From Isoetes taiwanensis (lineage: Eukaryota; Streptophyta; Lycopodiopsida; Isoetales; Isoetaceae), in NCBI GenBank assembly GCA_021234155.1, contig JAJEKV010000771.1:29157-93156 (forward strand): a DNA stretch of 64,000 nt, in the 5' to 3' direction. The notes beneath the pieces were generated by a model that was not told the DNA's origin, did not search any database, and was given only the letters and a program-made list of their open reading frames with translations. Shown here piece by piece: positions 35,990 to 45,433 of the stretch; the stretch's first letter is position 1; each line of letters opens with the position of its first letter. The position numbers and the translations under genes are program-made.

Positions 35990-38593
35990 CTAGTAATGGT
36001 GCCCAGCGTTGCTGGGCATAAGTTGGGAGCCTATAAATGTTTTAGTCGGAATGAGAAAATTGTATAGTCATAATCCAACTTTATCTTGGGAAATTGAAAA
36101 AAAGACTTGAGAGGTAGTTTATCTTGGGAAATTGCGAAACGACTTATCTTGGGAAATTGAAAAAAGACTTGAGAGGTAGTTTATCTTGGGAAATTGCGAA
36201 ACGACTTGGGAAGTAGGTCATTTTACAGAATAAAACACAAAAATAGGTTGTGGATAGAATATTTCATAAACGTATGAGGTGGCATACTATGATATCATAG
36301 TGTCCATATATGGCATCTTGAATGGGTATCCTTGCAAATATATGTCAAGCAAAATCAAATTTAAAGTTAAGAATGGAATGAAAGGCCTCATATGATGTCT
36401 AGAATGCCTAGCATATGACAACATTCTTTGATTCTCAATATTTTGAGTGTTGAATATTCCTTTGGCATTGCAAATTATAAGCAACATTTGAATTAGAGTT
36501 CATTTGAATTAGAGTCCATTGTTATTCAGTGAGTGAGAACCAACATAGCATTAAGCAAGAGATTGCAAACTCTCTCTCTCATAGTATTCCTCCAAAAAAA
36601 ATAGCTTGATGATAAATGCGGCTATGTGCATATTCCAAAAAACATCAATGGATCAAGTAGCAGAAATTTGGGTAAAGGCTTTTTCGGATGAACACCATCC
36701 CTTAATTGCAGAGATGGGGCAGTGAACGTTGTGTTTGAAGTCAGAACTGTTGCTCCAGATTGCATTGTAAACTTGAAATTGTAATTACCTCCAATGTTCA
36801 AATTTGCACTTGCCTGCAGATACTTAATAAGAATGGCTTAAAGAGCACATGTTGAAGACAACTGCTAAGCATGAATACTATAATCTGTAGGCTTATTAAG
36901 AATTTCGTAAGTGTCAATACCATAATCTGTTGGCTTGTCTTCACCTAGCCAGTGTGCTTATCAAAAAAGCATTATACGTTCTCAACACAGAATTATAGGG
37001 CGCTGCCATTGTCATATTGAACCACGTCTATGATAGATCAAATCTTATCATGCAGCTTACTTTCAAAACATTAATACATTCAAAACTAAAGCTTACTTTC
37101 AAACTTAATTAAATCTGCCAAATGATGGCATCCTGACAAAAAGCTTTTTCACACCACAGCTCTGCACCTGTCCAACTCCCGCATTCATAAGCAGCTAACA
37201 ATAAGTAATGACCATGCGGGTTTAAGCAATTTCTCTTTTTTCATGCAACTTTCCTGATCGTGCAAGCATATCCACCATGCAAATATAGTGATTCTCTATT
37301 AACACAGTACTATATTCTTTCATTAGATTAAAATAGTGGTGGCCCTTTTTCACCAGGCCAGCCTAGACATGTGAATGTCACAGAATCAGGTTTCAACCTT
37401 AATTTCTGCATCAGTTCTCAAAACAGTTTACAGCCTTGTTGATTTCATTACTCATGCTAAATGCTTTTATCATTCAAGATAAAAGATCAAATGCTACTTC
37501 TATTTCCAATAGAGAACCGCACGTGTCAACTAAAGTATTGCGAACAAAAATGTCTGTTTAAAATCTTTTCTCTTGAGCTCAATGTGTATTTTCCTGCCCC
37601 TGTCTAGGACCTTACATGCTAATAAAGAGGTAACACATGTGAAGCTGTTTGATAAGATTCCATCCATTTTCTTCTGTTCAAAAGCTTTTAATGAAACTTC
37701 ATCAACACCATTTTCTGAATATCCTAGAATTAGTGCAAGCTAAAATCCAACATCTCAAATCAAATTGGCAACTGATCGAATATTTCTTGGGCCTCTATCA
37801 GTGCACCGCATTTAGTGTGCATAGCAAGCACAACAAACAAATGTTTTTCATACCCCTACCTCAAAAGTTCCTGGCGTATCTCTCTACCCATGTCTAAGGC
37901 TCGTAAGCTAGCACAAACCTCCATATGCAGACAAACGTCTCCACATTAGAAAATATGCCACGAAGTTCCATTTCTTTAAATAATGTTAACGATTCTGAAC
38001 CCAATGCATTACCTGCAGAAGATACAGAAAATGGGTCGGCTCATGTTTCTTCCAGTATTCTACCAGATTGTTGCATCTCCTGAACAACATTTTTAGAACA
38101 ACGAATACCCTGCAGAAGAATTGCATATTTGTCAAATCATGATAGCTCTGCAAAGAGGGGCAACATAACCTGGCTATGGCATCCTTCCTTCGGCCGCCCC
38201 TGCAACCCTTAAAAATTTTCAGTGCAAGAATCCATGCCGATACTGCAGAATCCTTTGCAGCCATCATATGCCATAGCTGTTGTTGCAAGATCGAGCTTCT
38301 GGCACACATAATGAAGAGGAGCCATCGGATCAATCAAACCCTGTTTAATTAGATCTCGGATAAACTGAAGCAGCACAAGCGCCCACACAATGACGAACTA
38401 AACGAATTATGATGTATTCTAACAGGATTGAACTCAAACGCCGGCCTTTGAGCATGCAAACAAAAGCTATAAGAAGAAACGCTGATTCTGGAAGGAATGG
38501 AAAAGGAAAATGAGATGTTTTCGAAAAGTGTTAGGAAAATAGGGTTAGGGTTTGGTTGACAACATACTTACCCAATAACATTATAATAAAAGA
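35990..38593 (-). mobile_element. Hel-3: Helitron nested in Hel-4
   Basis: Plus-strand start CTAGTAATGGTGCCCAGCG at 35990, end AACATTATAATAAAAGA at 38593, flanked by A35989 and T38594. It lies only 20 bases inside the 5' end of Hel-4. It contains a 66-bp tandem repeat (36083-36212). Minus-strand exon-like stretches include NIGGNYNFKFTMQSGATVLT (about 36790) and GLIDPMAPLHYVCQKLDLA (38320-38265), whose families I do not recognise. No Rep/helicase. Confidence 0.85.
36083..36212. repeat. Two-unit tandem repeat in Hel-3
   Basis: ttatcttgggaaattgaaaaaagacttgagaggtag and ttatcttgggaaattgcg alternate, giving a unit of about 64-68 bases present twice. Confidence 0.7.
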
Positions 38594-38711
38594 TCGTAAG
38601 TGTGTAGTGCATCGAGCCCTAATTTGAATGGCCGAGATCATTTAGGTGCATCCAAAGGCCGAGATTTCTCGCATAACTTCCTACCACCGTGATTGATCAT
38701 ATTTTGATCTC

Positions 38712-40490
38712 TTATGGGGAAAGGGTAAAGAAAAAGGGGGAAAAAGAAAAAGGAAAGAGGAAAGAGAGAACATGAAGAGGCAAAAAGGCACGGGGAAAAG
38801 GGAAAAAGAGAAAGGGAAAAGGGTGGGGTAAGAGAAAAGAAAAAAGCATGGGAAAAGAGAAAGGGAAAAAAAAAAAATCAAAAAGGGGGGGGAAGGGAAC
38901 CTGAGAAAAGGACACGAGGAAAAGGGGAAGAGGTAAAGGGGAAAAGGGAAGGGGAAATGGCATAGGAGAAAGGAAAAGAGAGGGGAAAAGGGTCAAGAAT
39001 GGGAAAAGGAAGGAAAAAGAAAAAGAGCATGGGAAAAGGAAGGAAAAAGAAAAATAGCATGGGAAAAGGAAAGGGAAAAAGAGCATGGGAAAAAGGAGAA
39101 AAAGGAAAAGGGTGAGGAAAGAAGAAAAGGGAAGGGAAAAATGGCATGGGAACGGAAAAGAGAAGGGAAACACTCCTATCCTTTGAATGCAATACAGATC
39201 ATTCTTGCCTTCAAAAAAAAAAAAAAAAAAAAAAGAGAAGGGAAAGGGAAGGGAAAAGGGGCACCGAGAAAAGGAAATGAGTGAAAGGTTGGGAAAATGA
39301 GGAAAAAGGCAGGGAAAAGAGGGAATAGGAGAAGGGGAGGGAAAAAGGGCATGGAAAAGGTGAAAGCAGAAAGAAAAAAGGAGGGGCAAAGGAGGAAATA
39401 GAACCTGGAAAAAGGGCATTAGACAAAGTGAAAAGGGAAATGAGAAAAGGGAAGGGGAAAAAAAGGAACGAGACATGGAAAAAAGACATGGAAAAAAAGA
39501 AAAGGGGAAGAGGGAAAGTGTGGGGGAAAATAGGAAAACGGGCATAGAAAAAAAGGAAAGAGAAACAATGTGGGAAGGATATGGGAAAAGGAAAGGAAGG
39601 GAGAAAGGGTGAAGGAAAGGTAAAAAGGGCACAAGTAAAAGAGAAAGAGGGAAATGATTGGGAAAGGAGGAAAATGGAAAGGAAAAGTCCATCATGAAAA
39701 GGGAAAGGGAAAAAGGCCGAGAAAAGGAAAAGAGGAAAAGGGTCAGAAAAGGAGGAAAAGGGAGGGGAAAAGGGGAACAGGAGAAGGGTGAGGAGCAAGA
39801 AATTGAAAAAGAGGAAGAGGAAAGGGAAAAAGGGCACGGGAAAAAAAGGGAAGAGAGAAAAAGTGAGGAAAGGGGAAAACGAGCAGAGGAAATGGGAAAA
39901 GGAAAAGTGGAAAAGGGAAAAGGAGGAGAAGGTGGGAAAAGGTGAAAAATGGGAACATAAAAAGGGTAGAGAAAAGGGTATGGAAAGAGGCATAGGGAAA
40001 GAGAAAAGGAAAAAGAAGGGAGAAAGAGAAAAAGAGAACGGAAAAAAGCGAAAGGGTGGCGAAAGAATGAAAAGGGAAGGGAAAGGAAAAAGGAAAAGGA
40101 AGGCGGAAATGGGGGGAGGTAAGGAATATGGGCACGAGGAAAATGGGAAAAGAGAAGCGGAAAAGGGCAAGGGATAAAGAGGAAGAGGATGGAAAAAGGA
40201 AGAAAAAGTGCATATGCAAAGGTGGGGAAAAGAGATGAAAAAAGGGCATGGGAAAGGGGAAAGGGAAAGTGAAAATGAAAAGAAAAAGGAACGGGAAAAA
40301 GGGAAGGGCGGGGAAATGATGAAAAGGGAAGAGAAAAACTCCGTCAGAAAAAAAAGGGAAGGGAAAACGGAAATGGGAAAGGGAAGCGTAGTGAAGGGAG
40401 AAGGAGGTAAAAAAGCGAAACGAGCGAGAAACGAGCGAGAAGGGAAATGTGGAATAGAGCAAAAGGAAAAAGGAAGAGGAAGGGTGTCGA
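38712..40490. repeat. Polypurine tract in Hel-4
   Basis: About 1.8 kb of gggaaaagg-type purine sequence with recurring catggg words. It is the strand-reversed equivalent of 1190-3235. It is interrupted once (39170-39212) by ordinary sequence ending in a 22-base poly(A), which looks like an inserted, polyadenylated scrap. The frames across it (to 327 codons) are low-complexity by-products. Confidence 0.8.
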
Positions 40491-41261
40491 ATGCACAAAA
40501 GCCTCTTAAAGCTCAGCAATGTTAGGCTTGGTTTCTATTATACTGAGTTGAATAGGTTTTCGTCCACACAGATTTCCAACTTATGCCCAGCAACGCTGGG
40601 CACCATTACTAGTGAATTTATAAGGCTACAGGTTCTAGATCAATGCCTAGAGTATGACCATCACTATATTACTTTGTTGCCTACAGAAAGAAATAATCAT
40701 AGAGCAAGGACCAAGATATTGAAGTCTTGATATGGAGAAGCAGAATGAGTAAACAGAGAAATTCTCATGGTTGAGACAGATCATGTTCCAATAGCCCCAT
40801 GTCCCATGTCGTTCACAAAATTGAAGGCTTTATTATTGAGCACAGAAGATGCAAGTTCCACTTCCGGTGGATTCAATGGTTGGATGGTTCAATGGTTGCT
40901 TGAGAAGCTTGCATGCATGCAATAGCTCTTTTGTTATAGCTCTTTTGTTATCTGACATGGTAATTGCTGTGTTGTAAGTTCTATAGCGTTGCTTTAACAC
41001 TCTCAATTGTTGCACCAGTAGTTATTTATAATTGGCACACATGGAAAAGAAACAATTAGATATTGACAATTAAATATAGGTTTCAAATTTAATTTGTGCA
41101 GTCTTTAGTAGAGCTTTCATATTGTATTTGCTTTAACACACTCAATTGTTGCACCAGTAGTTATTATAATTGGCACACATGGAAAAGAAACAATTAGATA
41201 CTAGAAATGGAGCCCAGCGTTGCTGGGCATAGCTAAGAACTGTAAATTACACAACAAGAGA

Positions 41262-41860
41262 ATGGACATTTTGCGACGTGGGCTTGCGACGTCTGAGTCA
41301 CGTGACGTCGCAATTAACGTGACCATGCGACGTCACGTCACAAACACGTCGCATGCGACGTCTACTGCGACGTCTGACATCGTGACATGGCAGATCTATC
41401 ACGCCGGTGGCGCGCCGCGTGTGGCAAAACGTGTGTCACGCCGGCGGATGCTTATATCGCGTCCGCACGCCGCATGCGACGCATGATGACTTTGGCCCAT
41501 CTGTCACGCCAGGTGGACTTGTGCGCCTGGTGGAGGACAGGTGTCTCGCCAGGTGGATGTTTGCGACGTGACGTCGCATGCGACGTCCCGTGACATCACA
41601 GAACGTATGACACGTCAGTACGTATATGTGACGTATGTGACGTATATGACACGTCAGTACGTGTATGTGACGTATATGACACGTCCGTACGTATATGTGA
41701 TGTATGTGACACGTCAGTACGTATATGTGACGTATGTGACGTATATGACACGTCAGTATGTATATGTGACATATGTGACACGTCAGTACGTATATGTGAC
41801 GTATATGACACGTCAGTACGTATATGTGACGTAGAAGGTCGCATGTGACGTATATTTTTT
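41262..41860. repeat. GCGACGT and ACGTCAGTACGTATATGTGACGT repeats (left subterminal)
   Basis: First part: repeated tgcgacgtc/gacgtcgca words, many forming the palindrome GACGTCGCATGCGACGTC. Second part (41603-41835): a 30- to 60-base periodic repeat of acacgtcagtacgtatatg and tgacgtatatg, readable in all frames as VTYMTRQYVY-type repeats, which is not a protein. CACTA elements carry such arrays as binding sites of their own regulatory protein; the ACGT cores would also attract bZIP factors. Confidence 0.75.
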
Positions 41861-41874
41861 ATACACGAAGGTTA

Positions 41875-42360
41875 ATGGTTTTTTAGGATTACAAATTCGC
41901 AACTTGCATGAAAATTTACATGAAAAGACTCTGACGACCAACCTGCAACTTCATTTAAGTGTGTTGCCTGCGCATGCATCATCACAGTAGAAGTGCTACC
42001 GCTATAAAACTGTTCATTATAAAACTGACGTTGTTCTGTGTCAAAATCCAGTTGTTCCAAGTTTACAATCCTTGAAGGCAACTTGACAATAGGCTTGTTG
42101 TCAATCATTGTTGCTGAGAGAAGAACAGGATAAAGCCTTAAAATTTGTGCAAGAACATAAGAAAAATCCCACACTTTTACCTTTTGTCCGCCGAAGCATT
42201 ATAGTGTTTAATATGACTTGCAGCCGCTTGTACCCCATAACATGGTTTCTTTGGATCCGATTCCTTATTTCATTGTTAAATACAGTTCTGTCATCATAAG
42301 GATAATACCTTAAAAATCGAAAATAACTATAGAGATCGTCAATAACTAAGGCCTGTTATT
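41875..42360 (-). pseudogene. Captured SNF2 helicase fragment (CHR27/28, RAD5-like)
   Basis: On the minus strand from about 42355: DDLYSYFRFLRYYPYDDRTV, GYKRLQVILNTIMLRRTK, an intron at about 42174-42114 (gtaaaag ... ctctcag), then MIDNKPIVKLPSRIVNLEQL, DFDTEQRQFYNEQF. This matches the segment between helicase motifs IV-like and the LRRTK...INLPP region of plant RING/SNF2 helicase-like transcription factors. Only about 110 residues are present, with neither Walker motif nor RING. It lies between two blocks of subterminal repeats and keeps an intron, so it was taken up as DNA, not as a processed copy. Confidence 0.8.
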
Positions 42361-42614
42361 TTGCTAAGCGTGGTATAAGAAAAATAAATAAATAATGTAG
42401 ACAACCATTGAGCGATTGGCGATTGGCGGATTCTAGGTTTAGGGCGGATTCTAGGTTTAGGGTCTTTGGAAATTACAAAGTTGTTGATCACGAGGATGCA
42501 AATGCCCTTTGCGAAAAGTTTTCGTTTGTTTGGAGTCGATATTTGGTATTGAAGCAACTTAAATTCTATCTTTTGATATAACTAATATGGTAGTTTTGAG
42601 CTCAGATTAGCTCC

Positions 42615-43080
42615 TGGTTGGAGATGGAGGAGCTTATGTATGAACAAGGTAAAGAATCGGGTTTTGGGTTTCTGATTGCTCTAATCGTTGCGATCTCTTG
42701 CATACCTCTTTTTCCATAGCAAGTTTTATTTTCCGTGACGAAGTTCGCTTTTTAAGATATATGTGTATTTCGTGGTTAAAAGATCAAATTTTGTGTTCCA
42801 TCAGAAACATTGTTAGTTTCGGGGGAATTAGAAATGACAGATGGATTTACCCCTAGAATTTCTACAACGAGAAGATTGGGTAGTCAAAAAGTGGGACTCC
42901 CATATCCTCAGTCCAACGTCTTTAGAGAAGCAACAAAATGCAATCTGAATGAGGAACTTGGTGTCCAGCATAGTGGGAGAACTGCTTCTGATGACTCCTT
43001 GCAAATCCAAGGCATTAATGTCCCATGTGTCAAAGCGTCTGATCAAAATTTGCCTAAAAACCGCCATCGCCCACCTGGCA
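42615..43080 (+). pseudogene. Second captured gene fragment, two exons
   Basis: Exon MEELMYEQ (42623-42649) followed by gtaaag, and a second exon starting after ttccatcag at 42804: ETLLVSGELEMTDGFTPRIS and LGVQHSGRTASDDSLQIQG to NRHRPPGIV. The frame then runs into the GCGACGT repeats. Polar and serine-rich; family not recognised. It may be the 5' end of another gene or of the same SNF2 gene in opposite orientation. Confidence 0.45.
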
Positions 43081-43493
43081 TCGTCACGACAAATGTCACG
43101 ACAAATGTTAGACCTGTCACGACAAATGTCACGCCAGGTGGATGTCGCATGTGACGTCACGTGACATTACAGAACGTAAGACACGTCAGTACGTATTTGC
43201 CACGTGTACTGCCAGGTCGCATAGTCCTGGATTTTGACCGTTGACTAGACGTCGCATGCGACGTGGCCTACATAACGTATGACACGCCAAGACGTACTTG
43301 CCACGGTAACGCCAGTCGCATGTGGCCCGGATTTTGACCCATTGACTATACGTCGCGATGTGACGCGGCGCATGTAACGTATGACACGTCAGACACGCAT
43401 TTGCCACGCGGTAACGCCAAGTCGTAGGTGACCTGGCATGTGACCGTTGACAATACGTCACCTGCGACGTCACGTCGCATGCGACGTTAAAGA
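43075..43493. repeat. GCGACGT/TGTCACGACAAA repeats next to the CACTA promoter
   Basis: Starts with four gtcacgacaaatgt words, then long repeats of about 110 bases containing gtatgacacgtca, cttgccac and ttgaccgttgac, each ending in a GTCGCATGCGACG-type palindrome. The last palindrome ends five bases before the TATA region, so a protein bound here could control the element's promoter. Confidence 0.7.
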
Positions 43494-43495
43494 TT

Positions 43496-43506
43496 TCTAT
43501 ATAAAC
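43496..43506 (+). promoter_or_regulatory. TATA box of the first CACTA gene
   Basis: TCTATATAAAC 105-115 bases upstream of the ATG at 43611 and immediately downstream of the subterminal palindromes. Confidence 0.6.
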
Positions 43507-43610
43507 AACTCTTTCTTGGCCTTCATTGTTATTTTCTTTCGCTCCTCTTCCAGCCTAGCGCCTTTGGTGTTCTTCTTTTTAACCATATCTTATACTTGTT
43601 GCTGCCCTAC

Positions 43611-45317
43611 ATGGATCGCCATGGTCATCGGCATGATCGACGCCTAGAGATGGCCAGGAGACAGATTGATGTTGTCTTACCACCAGGGGAGGCTGGATAT
43701 GCGGAACCGTCACATGTAAGTGACTGATTCTTGTATTTAGTAGCCTAGACATATATAAACTAGGAGAGGACGTGTACTGCGAGTAGTAAAAAAAAAACGC
43801 AGGTGTTTTTGGTCAAGGACACTGGCCGCCTCCACCTTGAGTGGAGAGGACCAGTGTGCCAGCCCAAACTCACCTTCATACCTTACTAAGTACAATGTAG
43901 ATTACAAAATTGAGGTGTCGCATAGTCAAGGTCATATGTCGACTTCACCTTGAGTGGAGGGGACTCTATGTATCGGGGCTAGCGCGTTTCCAAAAGATCT
44001 TTATTGAAATTGAAACTTATATAAGGGTCGTACTCGGGAAAGGGCATGGTCGGCTTCACCTTGAGTGGAGAGGACTACGTGTCCAGGCCCAATTCTGTCC
44101 ATTTAGGGTTTAGGATTTAGGGTTTAGGGTTTAGGGTTTAGGGTTTAGGGTTTAGGGTTTAGGGTTTAGGGTTTAGGGTTTATACTACCATATATTGTAT
44201 CTATCACAGTCGTTCAAACTATTGTGCAGTATATAGTACTCACCTTTTGTAATTGGCAGAGGGACAAAATAGTTTGCGATTGTAAAAGATGTATGGGGCT
44301 GAAGAGACGACTTAGAACGGTTGTTGAAGACCATCTGATAAGATTTGGTACATTTGAACAACCCACCAGATCTGATGCTCGTCATGGATATCAGGTTGGT
44401 ATACAATTATTATTTGTTTTTTTTTTTTAAGAGTATCTCTCCCAGTTCAAGTATATATTCAAGATGTTTATGATATCTAAATATGTAGGTAGATGATGCT
44501 GATGTCTCCTCCAAACTAGATGTGGATTTTGGTTTAATGTTGTCCATAGAGGCATATGAAACCAAGCAAAGATCCCGATTCATCAATAATGTGGATGGGT
44601 GCCGCCAACGCGAAAGTGTTCCCCCCTCGCGTGAAAGAACACGAAGGGCTACAATCATGAGAACATTGCATGTGTCGCGACATTTCCCCAAGAACGCTTT
44701 TGGCCTCACTGCCCGAGCGTGAAATTCCTGAAGAATTGCAAAGATTAGTCTGACCCTTTGTTAGGCACCGCAAGACATTTGGCTTGTGGCCAGTAGACTT
44801 ACCTATCCCTATGGATCAAGAATTTGCGTATTGCGGAAGAAGATACATCATTATGCGGAGCCGCATTTGTCCAGAAGCTGGATTCGGCCTTATCTCCGGC
44901 ACGCGTATAGAAGTGGAGCGAGACACCCACATTCCATTAATGCCATATGTAGGTCCCGAGTACGATTGGAAAACTTGGCAAAATTTGACTAAATATGCTT
45001 GGCGTATGAGGATTTATGGAATGAATTCCAATGCTGCGTCAATAGCTGTGGGGGCATCTGATGAGGAGTTGAAGTTTATTGATGGTCGGCCAGGGGTTCA
45101 TGGCAATATTGCAGGGTTCATCAACAGTTCTATTGACAACCGTGAGCGATGCAATTGTGAATTTTTAGAGTGTCAAGGAGGGGAGGAAGATTTTTTTACA
45201 AGATGTGTAAAAGGCAGATATATCATGGTGTGTGCTATTAAAAGCATAAACATTGGAGATGAGTTGTTCATCAACTATCGCTATGATAGACCTCTCCCAT
45301 TTGAGATGGAACAATAG
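43611..45317 (+). CDS. CACTA gene 1: Transpos_assoc segment plus SET-like domain
   Basis: Exon 1, 43611-43715, MDRHGHRHDRRLEMARRQID, donor gtaagt. Exon 2, about 44260-44394, DKIVCDCKRCMGLKRRLRTV then VEDHLIRFGTF, which fits the Transpos_assoc pattern CPC-x2-C...HL...GF found at the head of plant TNP2 proteins. Exon 3 from 44489 (VDDADVSSKLDVDFGLML). After a shift near 44703 and one TGA at 44752, the frame reads TFGLWPVDLPIPMDQEF and a SET-like domain: EAGFGLISGTRIEVERDTHI, MPYVGPEY, NIAGFINSSIDNRERCNCEF, KSINIGDELFINYRYD, stop 45317. The SET NH(S/C)C motif is changed to NSSI but the final tyrosine motif (ELFINY) remains. SET enzymes methylate protein lysines. Whether this one is active, and whether all exons form one protein, is unproven. 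Confidence 0.65.
43815..44096. repeat. Three-unit tandem repeat in intron 1 of the CACTA gene
   Basis: Units of about 115-120 bases, each with c(t)tcaccttgagtggagaggac followed by tgt(g/a)t...gg(c/g)cc, at about 43829, 43943 and 44053. Confidence 0.7.
44102..44178 (+). repeat. Interstitial telomere-type tract (TTTAGGG)11
   Basis: Eleven consecutive TTTAGGG units with one G-to-A change in the second, within intron 1 of the CACTA gene and directly after the three-unit repeat. TTTAGGG is the common plant telomere unit. Confidence 0.95.
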
Positions 45318-45339
45318 TATTGTTGTACTAAAAAAAAGG

Positions 45340-45345
45340 AATAAA
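45340..45345 (+). terminator. Possible poly(A) signal of CACTA gene 1
   Basis: AATAAA, 23 bases after the stop codon at 45317 and followed by a T-rich stretch. It supports the SET frame being the 3' end of its own transcript and not an internal exon of the TNP2 gene. Confidence 0.45.
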
Positions 45346-45433
45346 GAGGATTTTTTTTTTTAAATATGTTTTTTGTCATTCGTGAGTCTATACAAATGGT
45401 TGTATGTATTTTATACTTATTACATTATTTGAC

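Larger units (their letters stand above)
35970..40612 (+). mobile_element. Hel-4: Helitron split by Hel-3
   Basis: Begins TCTTATATTATAATGTTATA directly after the CTAG of Hel-2. After Hel-3 it continues at 38594 with TCGTAAGTGTGTAGTGC and GAGCCCTAAT, matching the 5' end of Hel-6 in sense. It ends GCCCAGC-AAC-GCTGGGC, ACCATTACTAG at 40612, followed by host T40613. Most of its body is a polypurine tract; no protein gene is seen. The order fits Hel-4 entering first and Hel-2 then using the A|T made by host A31118 and the first T of Hel-4. Confidence 0.82.
7031..41200. repeat. Direct-repeat unit, copy B, split by insertions
   Basis: Unit material survives at 7031-8761, 19137-20245, 29562-31118 and 40613-41200. 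Joining these matches copy A without its polypyrimidine tract. The three gaps are DDE-1, DDE-2 and the Hel-2/Hel-4 pair, and Hel-5 begins at 41201. All these insertions are absent from copy A and so came after the duplication. Parts without a gene (7031-8757, 29566-31118, 40613-41200) show only AT-rich sequence, homopolymer runs and the repeats listed separately. Confidence 0.8.

Noticed and set aside
38712-40525. Frames of 258-327 codons in the purine-rich tract
   Set aside because: Same reason: homopurine sequence has few stop codons, and the products are F/P/S/L or K/E/G/R runs.
41541-41844. Frames coding VTYMTRQYVY-type or SHIRTDVSYT-type repeats
   Set aside because: They follow from the ACGT-rich subterminal tandem repeat and are open on both strands.
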